In this document: piece after piece, positions 46,786 through 59,635 of the stretch
Numbering within the stretch: the stretch's first letter is position 1
Layout: each line of letters begins with the position of its first letter
From: Dryocosmus kuriphilus
Lineage: Eukaryota; Arthropoda; Insecta; Hymenoptera; Cynipidae
NCBI GenBank assembly: GCA_038277395.1
Contig: CM076190.1
Location: forward strand, 185,568,001-185,632,000
DNA: 64,000 nt
Direction: 5' to 3'
Program-made: the position numbers and the translations under genes
The notes under the pieces: model-generated
What the model saw: only the letters and a program-made list of their open reading frames with translations
The model's database searches: none
What the model was told of the DNA's origin: nothing

Positions 46786-47376
46786 TTTATTTTTTAAATC
46801 ATTTTAATGAACAACAATTTTGAAATGACCTTGATCATTTTGATTACCAGTGTTCTGGAATTTTACTAGGTTATTGTATACCTAGATTATTAACTCCAGT
46901 TAATACACTTGGATTAAAAATGTTTGCTGATGTTCTAGCAGGTGGCTCATATGAATTAGCAAATTCAACATGCGAATTTTGATCTGTTCCATCAGGTGCT
47001 GAATATGGATGGAAAGATCCTTCATTCACATTTTGCTCTAATGGATTGTAGGCTGCACTACGCTTCCTTCGCTGTGATTTACCGGCTGTAAAAAGATAAT
47101 AGGGATTTATTAATTTGTAAGGCAAAGAATCCTTATAAATATTTTTATTATGATTCATTGCGAAATTTCGAAAAGTTTTATTAATGCAATTGAACACTTT
47201 AATTAATAATATTAATCCTTTTTTTCTTATGGGAAATACGTATTAAACTTCACGAGTTATTTTTTAGTTAAAACAAATTCTAAGACTTACAGTCGACATG
47301 TCCAATGACGACGATGTTAATATGCACCTTTTCCTTTCCCATCGTTAGTACCGGGTGATATCAGTTTGGTTGAAAA
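46786..47376 (-). CDS. Chimeric two-exon gene: EF1-alpha start exon fused to an unrelated tail
   Basis: The upstream exon (47376-47291) follows a TTTCTTGCAG acceptor. Its ATG at 47342 encodes MGKEKVHINIVVIGHVD plus the first base of Ser, which is the elongation factor 1-alpha N-terminus. A GTAAGT donor follows. A 205-nt intron ends in TACAG, and the next exon (47085 down) completes SGKS, the expected EF1-alpha P-loop start. It then departs into QRRKRSAAYNPLEQ and a Pro/Asn/Ser-rich tail ending TAA at 46871-46873. The spliced frame is 88 residues with no stop. AATAAA on this strand lies at 46791-46786. The tail is not recognised; RRKR is furin-like. This could be a real chimeric transcript or a rearranged fragment. 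Confidence 0.6.
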
Positions 47377-47990
47377 CTGCAAGAAAAAATACACATTATA
47401 ATTCAATTTAAAAACAATTTCCAAATTTGCAAAGCTTTGAAACAAAATATAATCACTTCCTGAAATAATACTCCCACCTCAGTACATAACCTCAACACCT
47501 GAGACCACGTGGTCGTCCGCGATATGGTCCTCCTTTTTTTACTCGCTTTAATAATATCAACCTTTTAAACATTAAACGGATTTGATAAAAACAATACAAA
47601 AATTTCCCAATTTTATTTAGATTTGAAAAGGAGCAACAGTATGTCTACAGAATCTAGAAACATAAAAACAAATTTGCAGAGAGTTTATGGATCTCGAAAA
47701 CTAAAGTAACAGCCAAAAATTGAGTTTTAAGTTCAAATTGGCATTCAGATAGTTTTTTATCTCTCGACTTTAATTAAAATCCGCCTTCAGCCCGAACAGC
47801 ATGATTATCGGTGGTATTTCAACAATGACACCTAGCCCACACAGTCACTAAGATGACTTCCCGTTCTTCAAAGATTACGGTGGGGTCAGGTACGACCCCA
47901 ATATAGTTTACACGTTTTGCTAGCCATATTTTTCGTATAAGGCTGCTTGAAAACTTGAAAAATGACGATCTGCACCATTTCGTGTATTCC
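47377..47990. other. No recognisable gene; possible upstream EF1-alpha intron
   Basis: The acceptor at 47377 implies an upstream 5' untranslated exon on the minus strand. Candidate donors exist near 47480-47510, but none is decisive. Nothing else is supported. Confidence 0.4.
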
Positions 47991-48431
47991 CTATTAACAC
48001 CCAATATTGCCTCAATATTGCATCGATATTTTCTGCAATCTCAACAATATTGACGGCAATATTAGGGCAACATTGACGCAACATATCGATAGCCATTTTT
48101 AGCAACATTCGTCTGCTAAAATTATTATTATTTTTAAAAATAAATATCTCGTAAACCGTAACAGATAGGCAAAAATGGATGTCATTTTTGGGTTTTGAGT
48201 ACCCGCGTAGTATTCTATATTATATGTAGATCCATATTATAAAATGAAAACCATTTTCATCCTCCTCCCCTAAGATTTTGTAGATATTTGTTGTTAAAAG
48301 CAATAACTGAAGGTTGCCAAAAACGGCCATCGATATGTTGCGTCAATATTGCCACCATATTGCCGTCAATATTGTCGGCGTTTCAGAAAATATCGGTGCA
48401 GCATTGAGGCAATATTGGGTGCTAACAGGGT
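47991..48431. mobile_element. MITE with ~100-bp terminal inverted repeats
   Basis: The ends CCCTATTAACACCCAATATT and its near complement (ending TTGGGTGCTAACAGGG) flank about 440 bp. The inverted arms contain CAATATTG-type words and CATCGATAT...GCGTCAATATTG. The CCC/GGG termini suggest a piggyBac-like family, but flanks (TATT, TTAT) are not clean TTAA. Confidence 0.65.
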
Positions 48432-49254
48432 TATTAGCAAAATTTTATCCACTCACTCAATAGTTTCCACCATCAAAAACGGTCAAATTTACCATATTTC
48501 GAAAACACATAATATCATTGGTTGAAATAGTTTTTCTATGAATTAAGTCGCATTTTCTTGGATGTTTCTGTAGGAAACAATACAAGGCTTTGTCAACTTA
48601 CTAGAATTTATCGTTATCTTATAAACTTTTAATATTTTTTTTACGTCGTATCACACAAGGAATCTCAATATTCATGACTGTTTGCTGAGGAACTTATGAG
48701 TAAATCTACAGTATATAGTATCTAAAAACTTCATGAAAAGATATCATTTCTGAATTTACATATTCTGCTGATAAAAAAAATCAAGATTCAAGAAAATATT
48801 TCACTAGAACAAGACATTACTAGAAAAAATATCACCAGACAAAGATATCAATAAAAAAAAATAAAATTTCAAGAAAATAAATCAGACTTCTGAATTTACA
48901 TATTCTACTGATAACAAAAATAAAACTTCAAAAACACATTTCACTATAGAACAAGATATCATTACAAAAAATATCACCAGACAAAGGTATCACTAGAAAA
49001 AATGAAACTTCAGTCTTCTGGCTCAACATGAACATAAATATTACAAATGACTTTTTTGTGTTGTAAACGTAAAATTTTTTGCACTTATAGCAATATTTTT
49101 GATGAACAACTGAAAGGGTAATTCAACTTTATGACAGTCCACAACTTCCCGCGCATACGTAATTTGCAAAAAACTTTCAACCTTAGTGAATGAGGGTGTC
49201 GGCTCATCCATATTCATCCATATTCGCAAAAAATGGACGATTCTCAACGGAAAA
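48432..49254. repeat. AT-rich DNA with a ~137-bp tandem duplication
   Basis: Two copies of a TCTGAATTTACATATTCT-led unit start near 48751 and 48887; each contains AAAATATCACCAGACAAAG. No gene is seen in the rest. Confidence 0.55.
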
Positions 49255-49560
49255 AATTAGATCTTTTAGAAAACTTACAAGTTCGAACAATTCTAGGTTA
49301 TGTTTGGGATCTTTCACCTGAAATCGATATTTTTTATCAAAATCATTAGATCTTTTAGAAAACTCGCAAGTATCAACAATTTGAACTTAATTTTGGAAAT
49401 TTTTGCCGTAAAGGGTTGTTTTACATCGAAAATCATTAGATCTTTTAGAAGTCTTACAAGTCTGAACAAGCTGAGGTTATGTTCGGGAATTTTCGCCCGA
49501 AATAAATATTTTTCAATAAAAATCATCAGGTCTTTTAGAAAATGCATATAAGTTTCAACA
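49255..49560. repeat. ~89-bp tandem repeat, 3.5 units
   Basis: Units begin ATTAGATCTTTTAGAAAACT at about 49256, 49347, 49436 and 49526, with degenerate interiors. Confidence 0.8.
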
Positions 49561-51925
49561 ATTCTGATGTTATTTGAAATATTTGAAATCTTTGGAAAAT
49601 GTGTGAAAACTTTTTGAAATAATCTTATATCTTTGAAATCTTTGGAATATTTTTAATCTTTGTGGAATCTGCTAAATGTTTGAAGTTTGTTCGAAATCTT
49701 TGAAATTTTAAAAAATATTTGTGATATATTTTAAATCCTTGTGATATCTTTTGAAATCTTTGAGATCTTTAAAATATTTTTAATCTTTTGTAATCTTTGA
49801 GAGCTTTCGCAAATCTTTGTGTTAAAAAAGATTTCAAATATTTTACAAAGATTTCAAAAGATTTCAAAATTCTCGAAGATTTAAAAAATTTTAAAAGATC
49901 ACAAAAAGATTTCAAATATCTCGAAGATATCGAAAAAATTTCTAATCTCTCAAAAGTTTAAAAAAAAATATCATAAAAATTTAAACAATTTAAAAAGATT
50001 TTAAAATATGTTGCAAAGGTTTTCACACAGATCTCAAAGATTTTAATAGATATCACAATAATTTTAAAGATTTTAAAAGATTTCAAAGATACCATAAAAA
50101 TTTCATTAATTTGGAAAAGACTTCAAAGATTTCACAGATTTCACATAGATTTCAAAAAATTAAAAATATTTCAGACCTTTAATATTTCAAAAGATGTCAC
50201 AAAAAATTGAAAGATTTTAAAAAGTTTAAAAATATTTTACAAATATTTCACCATGGTTGCAAATATTTTACAAATATTTTTAAAATCTCAAATATTTCAA
50301 GAGATTTCGAAGTTTCACAAAGATTTAGAATATTTTGATACAAATTGCAAAGATTTCGAAAAGACTTCACAGATTTAATAAATTTCACAAAGATTTCAAA
50401 GCATTAAAAATATTTTAAGGATCTCAAAGATTTCAACGGTTTTAAAAGATTTTAAGGATTTCACAAATTTTCAAATATTTCACAAAGATTTAAAAAGATT
50501 TTAAAGTTCTCTAATATTTCAAAAAGATACATCAAATAACTCAAAGATATCAAATTTCACAAACATCTTAAAGATTTCAAATATTTTAAAAATTATTCAA
50601 AGATCTCAAATACGTCAAGAGATTTTAAAGTTTCACAAAGATTTCAAATATTTCCTAAGAATTTTAAAGATTTCGAAAAGAATCCAAAGATTTCATAGAT
50701 TCTACAAAGAATTCAAATATCTTACAAATATTTCAAAATATTTTAAAGTTCTGTAAGATTTTAAATATCTCAAAGATATCAAATTTCAGCTCAAAGATTT
50801 CAAAGACTTCAAAGGATATCAAAGGTTTCACAAAAATTCCAAATTATTTCAAAGCTCTCAAAGATTTTAATATTTTACAAAAGATTTCAAATACTTCAAG
50901 AGATTTTAAAGCTTCACAAAGATTTCAAATATTTCATAAGAGTTTTAAATATTTCACAAATATTTCAAATATTTCATAAAAATTTCGAATATTTCAAAAA
51001 GATTAAAATATTTGATAGGTTACACAAAGATTTCCATTATTTTTCAAAGATTTCAAAAGATTTTAAAGTTTTTTAAGATTTAAAAAGATAGCAAAAAATT
51101 TGAAACATTTTAAAAGATTCTACAAAGAAATGAAAACTTTGTGAAACCTTTGAAATCTTTTGAATTGTTTGAAATCTTTTGAATTTTGAAATCTTTGAGA
51201 TTTTTGTAAAGTTTGATGTCTTTGAGTTATTAAGATATCAAACTTTACAAAAATCTAAAAGATTTCAAACAATTCAAAAGATGTCAAATGTTTCACGAAG
51301 TTTTCAGAATACTTCAAAGTTCTCAAAGTTAAAAAAAAAGATTTTACAATGATTTCAAATATTTTCAAAATTATTCAAAGGTCTCAAATACTTCAAGAGA
51401 TTTCAAAGTTTCACAAAGATTTCAAACATTTCATAATAATTTTAAATAATTTATAATTATTTCATAAAAATTTCAAAGATTTCGAGAAGACCTTAAAGAT
51501 TTGATAGGTTACACAAAGATTTTCAAAAGATTTTTAAAGTTTTCTAAAATTTCAAAGAACATCAAAAAAATTCCATATATTTTAGAAGATTTCACAAAGA
51601 TTTCAAATAACTCAAAGATATCAAACGTCACAAAAATCTCAAAGACTTGAAAGGTTTCACAAAGATTTCAAAATATTTCAAAGTTCCTGAAGATTTCAAA
51701 AGAAAGATTTTAAAGATTTTAAAAGATTTTACAAGGATTTCATATATTTCACAAATATTTCAAAGATCTCAAAAACTTAAAGAGAATTTAAAGTTTCCCA
51801 AACATTTCAAATATTTCATAAAAATTTCAAACATTTGGAAAAAACTTAAATGATTTGATAGATTCCACAAAGATTTCAAAAGATATCACAAAAAGGTTTT
51901 TAAATGTTTCACAAAGATATCACAT
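49561..51925. repeat. Long AAAGATTTC-type AT-rich repeat block
   Basis: About 2.4 kb of degenerate AAAGATTTCAAAKATTT words. 49790-49930 matches the Polinton flank at 3509-3650. 50805-51483 matches 16679-17378. No coding potential. Confidence 0.85.
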
Positions 51926-52625
51926 AATGCCGCATTTCTGTCCGATTTTAGGATAGAAAAAGCTCACGTTTTTTCTGTGATTGTATTGTCCATTTTTACA
52001 AATTTTTATTTCAATTTTTCTTGAAGATGAGTAATCTTAGGCAAAAATCAGTATTTTTAAAAAAATGTGTTTCTTTGAGGTCTACAGACATTTTTTCATA
52101 ACATTTTTCGAAAAAATCAATACTTCCGGAGAAAAATGAGAAAAACATATTTTTTATTTCATATTTATTGCGTGCGGTAGGCCTCAACATCAATCGATTT
52201 AAAAAGGCTATTTTTTTAGAAAATTGTAATATGAAAATACATCTTTTCCCGTCCAAAATTTAAATTCCAATTTTCTGTTTTTTCGACCACCCTATTGTAA
52301 TCCCTTTATCAAAAAAATTAAATTTTTATTTTGAATACTGTGATTAAAATATTTAATATTTAAGAGCACGCACCTTTAGGATTTTCTTCTGAGAGTACTC
52401 GCGATTCGTTGGCAACTGAAGAAAATGTGTCCATAAACATAATCTTTATCATATAAAAAGATGATTCATTATTTCTGGTAATGTAGGAAAAGATTAAGAA
52501 ACCATGCGACAGTACGTGTTTAACTTTATGCACACGGAATAAAATTTATAGTTTTATTTTTGAAACAGCCAGCTGTATTGCCGAGTCCTCGATTTTCATA
52601 TCTTTTAATTATCTGTGCGACCTCA
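51926..52625. other. AT-rich DNA, nothing recognised
   Basis: Short ORFs here show no family likeness and no splice or promoter context. Confidence 0.4.
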
Positions 52626-53096
52626 TAAATTTCAAATGTTAAAAAACTACGTCTCTTAATTTTTCTATTTTTAAGTTTTAACCTTGAAAGTTGAAACAAA
52701 CATTTGCGGGTATTTTCAAGACCCAAATAAAACTGAATTCTTCAATTTTGAAAACGCTATCCCCTACTTTTGTTCATTTTTATTAAAAAAATATTGCCGT
52801 CAATTTTTTTTTATTGAAAAAAAAAATTATTTAGAGGTCCCGCTAGGGGTTTCTGGGTCTGGAAATGAATTGCCTTAGTTTTGGGTTGAAAAAAAATTCA
52901 AATTTAAAGCTAAAACATTCTTTTTCCCCTAGAAAGTATTTGTTATTTATTGAAGAATGAGTGATTCATTTTAAAAAAGAAAAATAAGGAAATTCCAAAT
53001 TATTATCGAGCTTAGAATACGAAAATTTTAATTTCTTTACAATGGTGTGAAATGTCCCAAAAAAAAAAATTTTTTTGAATGATAGGCAGAATGATA
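52626..53096. repeat. Dispersed repeat copy; paralogue of the LTR left flank
   Basis: Matches 33972-34434 in the same orientation. At the point where the 5' LTR begins in the other copy (after AGGC), this copy continues AGAATGATACAG uninterrupted. Confidence 0.8.
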
Positions 53097-53230
53097 CAGA
53101 TAGAATATTCTTTATAATAAATAAGTTAAAAATATTTGTAACGGGTCATAGTAGAAGTCTTGAATTTTGAAATACATCAAAAAAACACATTTTTTGTAGT
53201 TTAAAGATACCTCAGAAACTCACTATTTTA

Positions 53231-55438
53231 TTACATTCTCATCAGAGAAGGTATTAAATTTATGCAAAATTTGACTTTCGCGGATTTCATGAAATCTCCA
53301 CGTTTTGAGACCTCCTGAATCCGAAAAACCGGTTTTTACGACGATGTCTGTCTGTCTGTTGTCGTTGTCGTCGTCGATGGAGACTGTTCCCACGATAACT
53401 TTCGAAGGACTAATCGGATTGGAGTGCGCCTTGGTACACTTCTTTAAGGGGTAAAAGGAAAGGATAGGTTCGTTAACCAGCGGTTTCTGACCAACGGTTA
53501 TGGTTTTATCTATCAAAAACGGTTTTCACAAAATAGAAAAATCCATTTTCTGGCTAAACTATGAGAGATGCAAAAAAAAATGTAAGAAAGTAAAATTGTT
53601 CACCTTAAAAAAATCTAAAAATTTTGTCTTAACTGTTTTTTCATAAAATGAACGGTTTTTATTTTAATCAAGAAAACGCTATTAAAATCTAGAAACTCCG
53701 GTTTCCCGCCAAAATGTTCATGATAAAAAAAATGGAAAAGAACAAAGTTGTTCAATTTAAAAAGATATACAAATTTTGTTTCAACTATTTTTTGATAAAA
53801 TACGCGGTTTTTATTTTAATCGATAAAAAGTTATTAAAAATAAAAAATTTCAAATTTCCGGCCAAACTATGCAGGATACGGAAAAATAATAATAAACAAA
53901 GTTGTTCGCCTCAAAAAGATCTACAAATTTTCTCTCTATCATTTTTTTGAGCAGAAGAGTAGTTTTTGAGTTATTCGTGAAATATTTTATGAAATATAAA
54001 GAAAACCACTTTTCAGCAAAACTATGCAAGATATATGAGAAAATATTAACAAGCAGAATTGTTCACCTTGGAAAGAGCTACAAAATTTATTTATAAGACT
54101 CATGGTTTTGCTTTTAAGAATCGAAATCCTCTATTGTGAAAATTTGGAAAATCACTAAAAAACTTTATCAATCTACAATGTGTTTTAAAAGAATGTAATT
54201 ATTGAGTCTTAAGTAAAATAAATTCTTTTGTAGTTTTTAATTTCGAGCGCGAAGCGCGAGTGCCAAAAAACGTGCGCCCGGGGCGCGCTCATACTTCGCG
54301 CGAAGCGCGCAATGAGAATGTGCCCGCGAAGCGGGCAAATTTTTTTAAACTATAATTTACATTTAAAAAAATCTGCCCGCTTCGCGGGCACATTCTTATC
54401 ACGCGATTCGCGCGAAGTATGAGCGCGCCTAGGGCGCGCGTCTGTTGGCACTCGTGCTTCGCGCTCGATACATTATTTACGGCACTCGCGCTTCGCGCTC
54501 GATAGATTATTCACCTCGCGCTTACGCGCCCGGTGTTTATGGATCGTATCAACCTTTAAATTAAAAATTATAGAAGAAATTATTTTACTTAAGGCTCTAT
54601 CGCCCTTAAGAAATACATCTTCATCATGATACTCGCGCTTCGCGCTCGATAATTACGTTTCTTTAAAACACATTATAGATTGGTAAAGCTCTTTTTGATT
54701 TTCCAAATTTTTACAATACAGGATTTCGATTCTTAAAAGTAAAACGATGAGTCTTATAAATAAATTTTGTAGTTATTTCCAAGGTGAACAATTCTGCTTG
54801 TTAATATTTTCTCATAACTTGCATAGTTTTGCTGAAAAGTGGTTTTCTTCTGCTTCTGCTCAAAAGAATGGTAGAAAGTAAATTTGTAGACCTTTTGGAG
54901 TTGAACAAATTTGTTTATTATCATTTTTTCGTATCTTCCATAGTTTGGCCGGAAATTTGAAGTTTTTTATTTTTAATAACGTTTTATCGATTAAAACAAA
55001 AACCGTGCATTTTGTCAAAAAATGGTTAAAACAAAATTTGTAGGTCTTTTTGAATTAAACAAGTTTGTTCTTTACCATTTTTTTTGTATCTGGAATATTT
55101 TGGCGGGAAACCAGAGTTTTTTAATTTTAATAGCGTTTTCTTGATTCAAACAAAAACTGTTAATTTTATCAAAAAAGGGTTAAGACAATACTTGTAGATT
55201 TTTTCGAGATGAAAAATTTTACTTTCTTAAATTTTTTTGTATCTCTCATAGTTTAGCCGGAAAATGGTTTTTTTGATTTTGTGAAAACAGTTTTTGATGG
55301 ATAAAACCATAACCGTTGGTCAAAAACCGCTGGTTAACGAAGTCGTCCTTTCTGTTTACCCCTTAAAGAAGTGTACCAAAGCGTAATCCAATCAGTTCAG
55401 TCCTTCAAATGTTATCGTGGGAACAGTCTCCAACGACA

Positions 55439-55491
<53 letters not shown>

Positions 55492-55623
55492 AACAGACAG
55501 ACAGACACCGTCATAAAAACGTTTTTTTTTCGGATTCAGGAGGTCTCAAAACGTGGAGATTTCATGAAATCCACGAAAGTCAAATTTTACATAAATCTAA
55601 TACCTTCTCTGATGAGAATGTAA
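53231..55623. mobile_element. 2.4-kb foldback element, near-complete palindrome
   Basis: The left end starts TTACATTCTCATCAGAGAAG and the right end is its complement. The arms are inverted copies throughout and meet at about 54355. Each arm has a GTC/GAC-rich microsatellite near its end, the block CCCACGATAACTTTCG, four ~150-bp degenerate tandem units (near 53553, 53703, 53854 and 54009) and a GC-rich core. No transposase is present. It resembles foldback-type non-autonomous elements. Confidence 0.88.
54243..54535. repeat. GC-rich nested palindrome core
   Basis: Repeated short palindromes such as GAGCGCGAAGCGCGAG, CTTCGCGCGAAG and TGCCCGCGAAGCGGGCA lie in otherwise AT-rich DNA. The centre hairpin pairs 54321-54337 with 54374-54390. 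A related core is at 61108-61397. Confidence 0.85.
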
Positions 55624-56314
55624 AAATGAAAAAAATATGGCAAAATTATATAGATTACATGTAAAAATGATTTTTAAAAGTTTTATTTCTTCCTATGAAG
55701 TCAGAACTAATAACATTTCTTGCGTCAGAATCACATCATCACATTTGAATGTAAAAGAAATGTTGTTAATTGAACAATAGGGTAAAATTATATATACATA
55801 ACTTGAAAAACGGAATATGTAATAAATAGAAAAGTTTTATAAAAAATCGTGTTTGCGTAACATTTTCAACTTTATTAAAACAATCAGAAGGCAATATTGT
55901 GAAACTTCAAAATAGGCCACGTCTCCATTGTCGCTTCATAAACGTACATGTATTCTGCAAGTCACTGCTTCAAAATGGAAAAACAAGAATATTTACACAC
56001 TTCATCTATTTCATTTTACCTTACTTCCTTTAAAAAAGAAGTCGTCTCATCAATAATTACACCACCAGAAATATAAATACGTAGATGATTAAATTTTTTT
56101 ACTGTTTTATGCAAAAAAGAAAATATGTTTTCCATCACTTTGAGTTCTCTTGAAAGTTTTACATAAATCTTTTAAAATATCTTTGGAAATAATTCTTCAA
56201 AATCTTCAAAATAAACTTTTGAAATTTTTTTAATTTCTTAAAAAATGAAAATTTCAATATTAAATAAAAGCAATTTAGAAAATATTTAGATCTAAAAACC
56301 TGTTTAACGTCCTG
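55624..56314. other. AT-rich DNA, nothing recognised
   Basis: No ORF, RNA gene or repeat family was identified. Confidence 0.4.
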
Positions 56315-56790
56315 ACAGAAAACTAAAATTAAAGGTTGGTAAAAGATAAGAAACCAACTATCCCATCAAATTTGAACAAAAACTCGAAAAATGATTTTTA
56401 GCAAAATTCAAAAAAAAAGGAAAAACAAATGAAAGAGGAGGGCAAAATAAAGCAACCAACCAAAACCCCTTCCTTTTTTTTTTCTTTCCCTTATCAAAGC
56501 AAAGAAACAAAATATAATTCCAAAAAATAAATATTTAAAAAATATAATAGAAAAATAAAATACAATAAAGAATAAGAAAAATAAAAATAAAATAAAATTA
56601 AAAAAAAATAATTTATTATTATTATTAATTATAAGAATTATTATGAAATTTGGTTTATTGTCATCTTTTTCCCTCCTCTTTTTTTGTTTTTTCCTTTTTT
56701 TGAATTTCTCTAAAGACATTTTTTCAAGTTTTTATCCAAATTTGATCAGATATTTGGTTCTTTATCTTTTACCAATATTTAATTTCAATT
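56315..56790. mobile_element. MITE-like hairpin element
   Basis: The arm at about 56315-56450 (TTGGTAAAAGATAAG, ATCAAATTTGAACAAAAACT, AAGAGGAGGG) is matched in reverse complement at about 56650-56790. The middle is A/T low-complexity DNA. The F-rich ORF across it is a compositional artefact. Confidence 0.6.
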
Positions 56791-57598
56791 TAAATATTTT
56801 TATTAGATTCTAGTTCACACGATAGCCACACATCCATAGATTAAAATGCTATTTGGTTTTTTTAATTCAGATGAACTGGAAGTTTGGAATCATGCGTACC
56901 GTCCGACTTTTTTTTTCATGCGGGTGTCATCGGAGCACTCTACAGCGGATTCACATCCTTATTTTAACTTGAAAAAATTTCTGAACACCCTCTAAATATT
57001 AATAAATATGATATAAAAGTTCCAACATAGTGTGTTTTCATAGTTCCTTAAAAAATGTTCCTAAAAAAGAGCACTAAAATGAGAAGGCCCCCTTAAATTC
57101 CTTTTCTTTGATTGATAATAAAAAATTGAATTACATTTTATTTATAATTCATTTTTGTTTTTTTAAATTCAAATATTTAATTGAAAATTAAATGGTTATG
57201 TTTTCGGTTTAAATCATTTTAAAACAAGATTTTGTTAAAAAATTCAGCTATCTTATTGAAAACTCGTCCTTTCCGTTGAAAATTGTTCATTTTGTTTAGT
57301 TGAAAATTCAACAAATTTGTTATAAATTGGCCCTTTTCAGTTAAAAATAAAATTTTACCCGGAAAAATTAATTGTTTTTTTGTTGAAAATATAACTATTT
57401 TTTATTAACAATTTTTTTGTTAGATAATGTACCTTTTTTTATGAAAAATTTAAATATTTTGATTAAAAGTTAACATTTTAGATATAAATTCAACTACTAC
57501 CTATTTGATAAAGCATTCATCTTTTTCAGTTAAAAATTTTACTACTTTTTTTAATTCAATGATTTTGTTAAAAATTCATCTTTGGCCGATAAATCATA
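56791..57598. repeat. AT-rich DNA with degenerate TTGAAAATTCA words
   Basis: From about 57120, GTTGAAAATTCAAC-like words recur, as at 58650-59630 and 61398-61900. No gene. Confidence 0.5.
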
Positions 57599-57767
57599 TT
57601 TTTACATTCTCATCAGAGAAGGTATTAGATTCATGCAAAATTTGACTTTCGCGGATTTCATGAAATCTCCACGTTTTAAGACCTCCTGAATCCGAAAAAA
57701 TGGTTTTTACGACCGTGTCTGCCTGTCTGTTGGCGTTGTCGTCATTGTTGTCGTCGTTGTCGTTGTT

Positions 57768-57805
<38 letters not shown>

Positions 57806-58650
57806 CGTTGTCGTTGTCGTCGTTGTCGTCTGTTCCCACGATAACTTTCGAAGGACTAATCGGATTGGATTGCGCTTTGGCACACTACTTTAAGGTCCAA
57901 AAAGAAAGGACGAGTTCGCTAACCAGCGGTTTTTGACCAACGGTTATGGTTTTATCCATCAAAAACGGTTCACACAAAATCAAGAAATTCATTTTCCGAC
58001 TAAACTATGAGAGATACAAAAAAAATGTAAGAAAGTAAAATTGTTCATCTCAAAAAAATCTACAAATTTTGTCTTAACCGTTTTTCGATGAAATGAACGG
58101 TTTTTGTTTTAATCAAGAAAACGCTCTTAAAATTAAAAAACTGTGGTTTCCCGCCAAAATATTCAAGATAAAAAAAATGGTAAAGAACAAAGTTGTTCAA
58201 TTTAAAAAGATCTACAAATTTTGTCTTAACCATTTTTTGATAAAATGCACGGTTTTTGTTTTAATCGATAAAACGTTATTAAAAATTAAAAATTTCAAAT
58301 TTCCCGCCAAACTATGAAGGATACGGAAAAATAATAACAAACAAAGTTGTTCACCTCAAAAAGATCTACAAATTTTCTCTCTACCATTTTTTTGAGCAGA
58401 CGCGTATTTTTTGAGTTATTCGTGAAATTTGTAATGAAATATAAAGAAAACCACTTTTCAGCAAAACTATGCAAGATATGAGAAAATATTAACAAGCAGA
58501 ATTGTTCACCTTGGAAAGAGCTACAAAATTTATTTATAAGACTCATCGTTTTACTTTTAAGAATCGAAATCATCTATTGTGAAATTTGGAAAACCACTAG
58601 AAAACTTTACCAATTTTTTACATTCTCATCAGAGAAGGTATTAGATTTTT
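57599..58650. mobile_element. Foldback-family single arm plus restarted terminus
   Basis: The same terminal sequence, GTC microsatellite and ~150-bp units as 53231-54200 are present, but the GC core and second arm are missing. A second TTTACATTCTCATCAGAGAA in direct orientation follows at about 58617. Confidence 0.85.
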
Positions 58651-59635
58651 GTGTTTCGAATTAACCTTTTTTTCAAAATTTAACTGTTACGTTTTTCATC
58701 AGGAGTTCATTTTTTAAACTGTAAATTTAACTATTTTTTTTGGGAAATTCAAGGGTTTTTGAAAAATTAATTTTTGTTTCAAAAAGCATGTTTTTTGGTT
58801 CAAATTACAACCTTTTTTGGTTCAAAATTAACCTTTTTTCTCAAAACTTAGCTGTTACATTTTTGTTCAGAGTTCATTTTTTTAAATCGGAATTTAAACT
58901 ATTTTCTTTTTTAAGTTCAAGAATTTTGTTAAAAATTTATCCTTGGTTGAAATATCATTTTTTTGGTTTAACATTCAAATTTTTTTGCTCAAAATTCAAC
59001 TTTTTGTGAAAACTACAATTTCTTTTGTTTCAAATTAACCTTTTTTTTCAAAATTTAATTATTACATTTCTGACTTGGAGTTCATTTTTTAAATGGGAAA
59101 TTTAACTATTTTTTGGGAAATTCAAGGATTTTGTTAAAAATTCATTTTTGTGTGAAAAATCATGTTTTTTGGTTCAAACTATAACTTTTCTTGGTTCAAA
59201 ATTAACCTTCTTTTTTCAAAATTTAGCTGTTACATTTTTGTTCAAAATTTCTTTGAATCGGAAATTAAACTATTTTTCTTTGTAAATTCAAGTATTTTCT
59301 TAAAAATTAATTTTCGTTTGAAAAACCATATTTTTAAAATCAAAATCCAACTTTTTTTGGTTTCAAATTAATCTATTTTTTTCCAAAATTTAGCTATTCC
59401 ATTTTTGCTGAAGAGTTCATCCTTTTAATTGGAAAAAATATTTTTTTTTAAATTAAGGGATTTTGTTAAAAATTTATCTTTGGTTGAAAAATCATTTTTT
59501 TTTAGTTAAACATTAAAATTTTTTGCTCCAAATTCAATTTTTTTTCAAAACTACAATTTTTTTTGTTTCAAATTAACCTTTTTTTCAAAATTTAATTGCT
59601 ACATTTTTGAGTAGGAGTTCATTTTTTGATAAAAC
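58651..59635. repeat. Degenerate ~180-200-bp tandem repeat
   Basis: GAGTTCATTTTTTAAA-type words recur near 58702, 58870, 59080, 59240, 59410 and 59605, with TTTTTTGGTTCAAA and AAATTTAACTATTTTTT between them. Confidence 0.7.

Noticed and set aside
52684..52878. Short ORF at 52.7 kb also seen near 34.05 kb
   Set aside because: It lies in a dispersed AT-rich repeat and has no conserved frame between the two copies.
55371..55664. Arg-rich or Asp-rich ORFs around 55.4 kb and 57.7 kb
   Set aside because: They are translations of the GAC/GTC microsatellite in foldback termini.
56408..56719. Phe-rich membrane-like ORF
   Set aside because: It is low-complexity A/T DNA in the loop and arms of a MITE-like hairpin.
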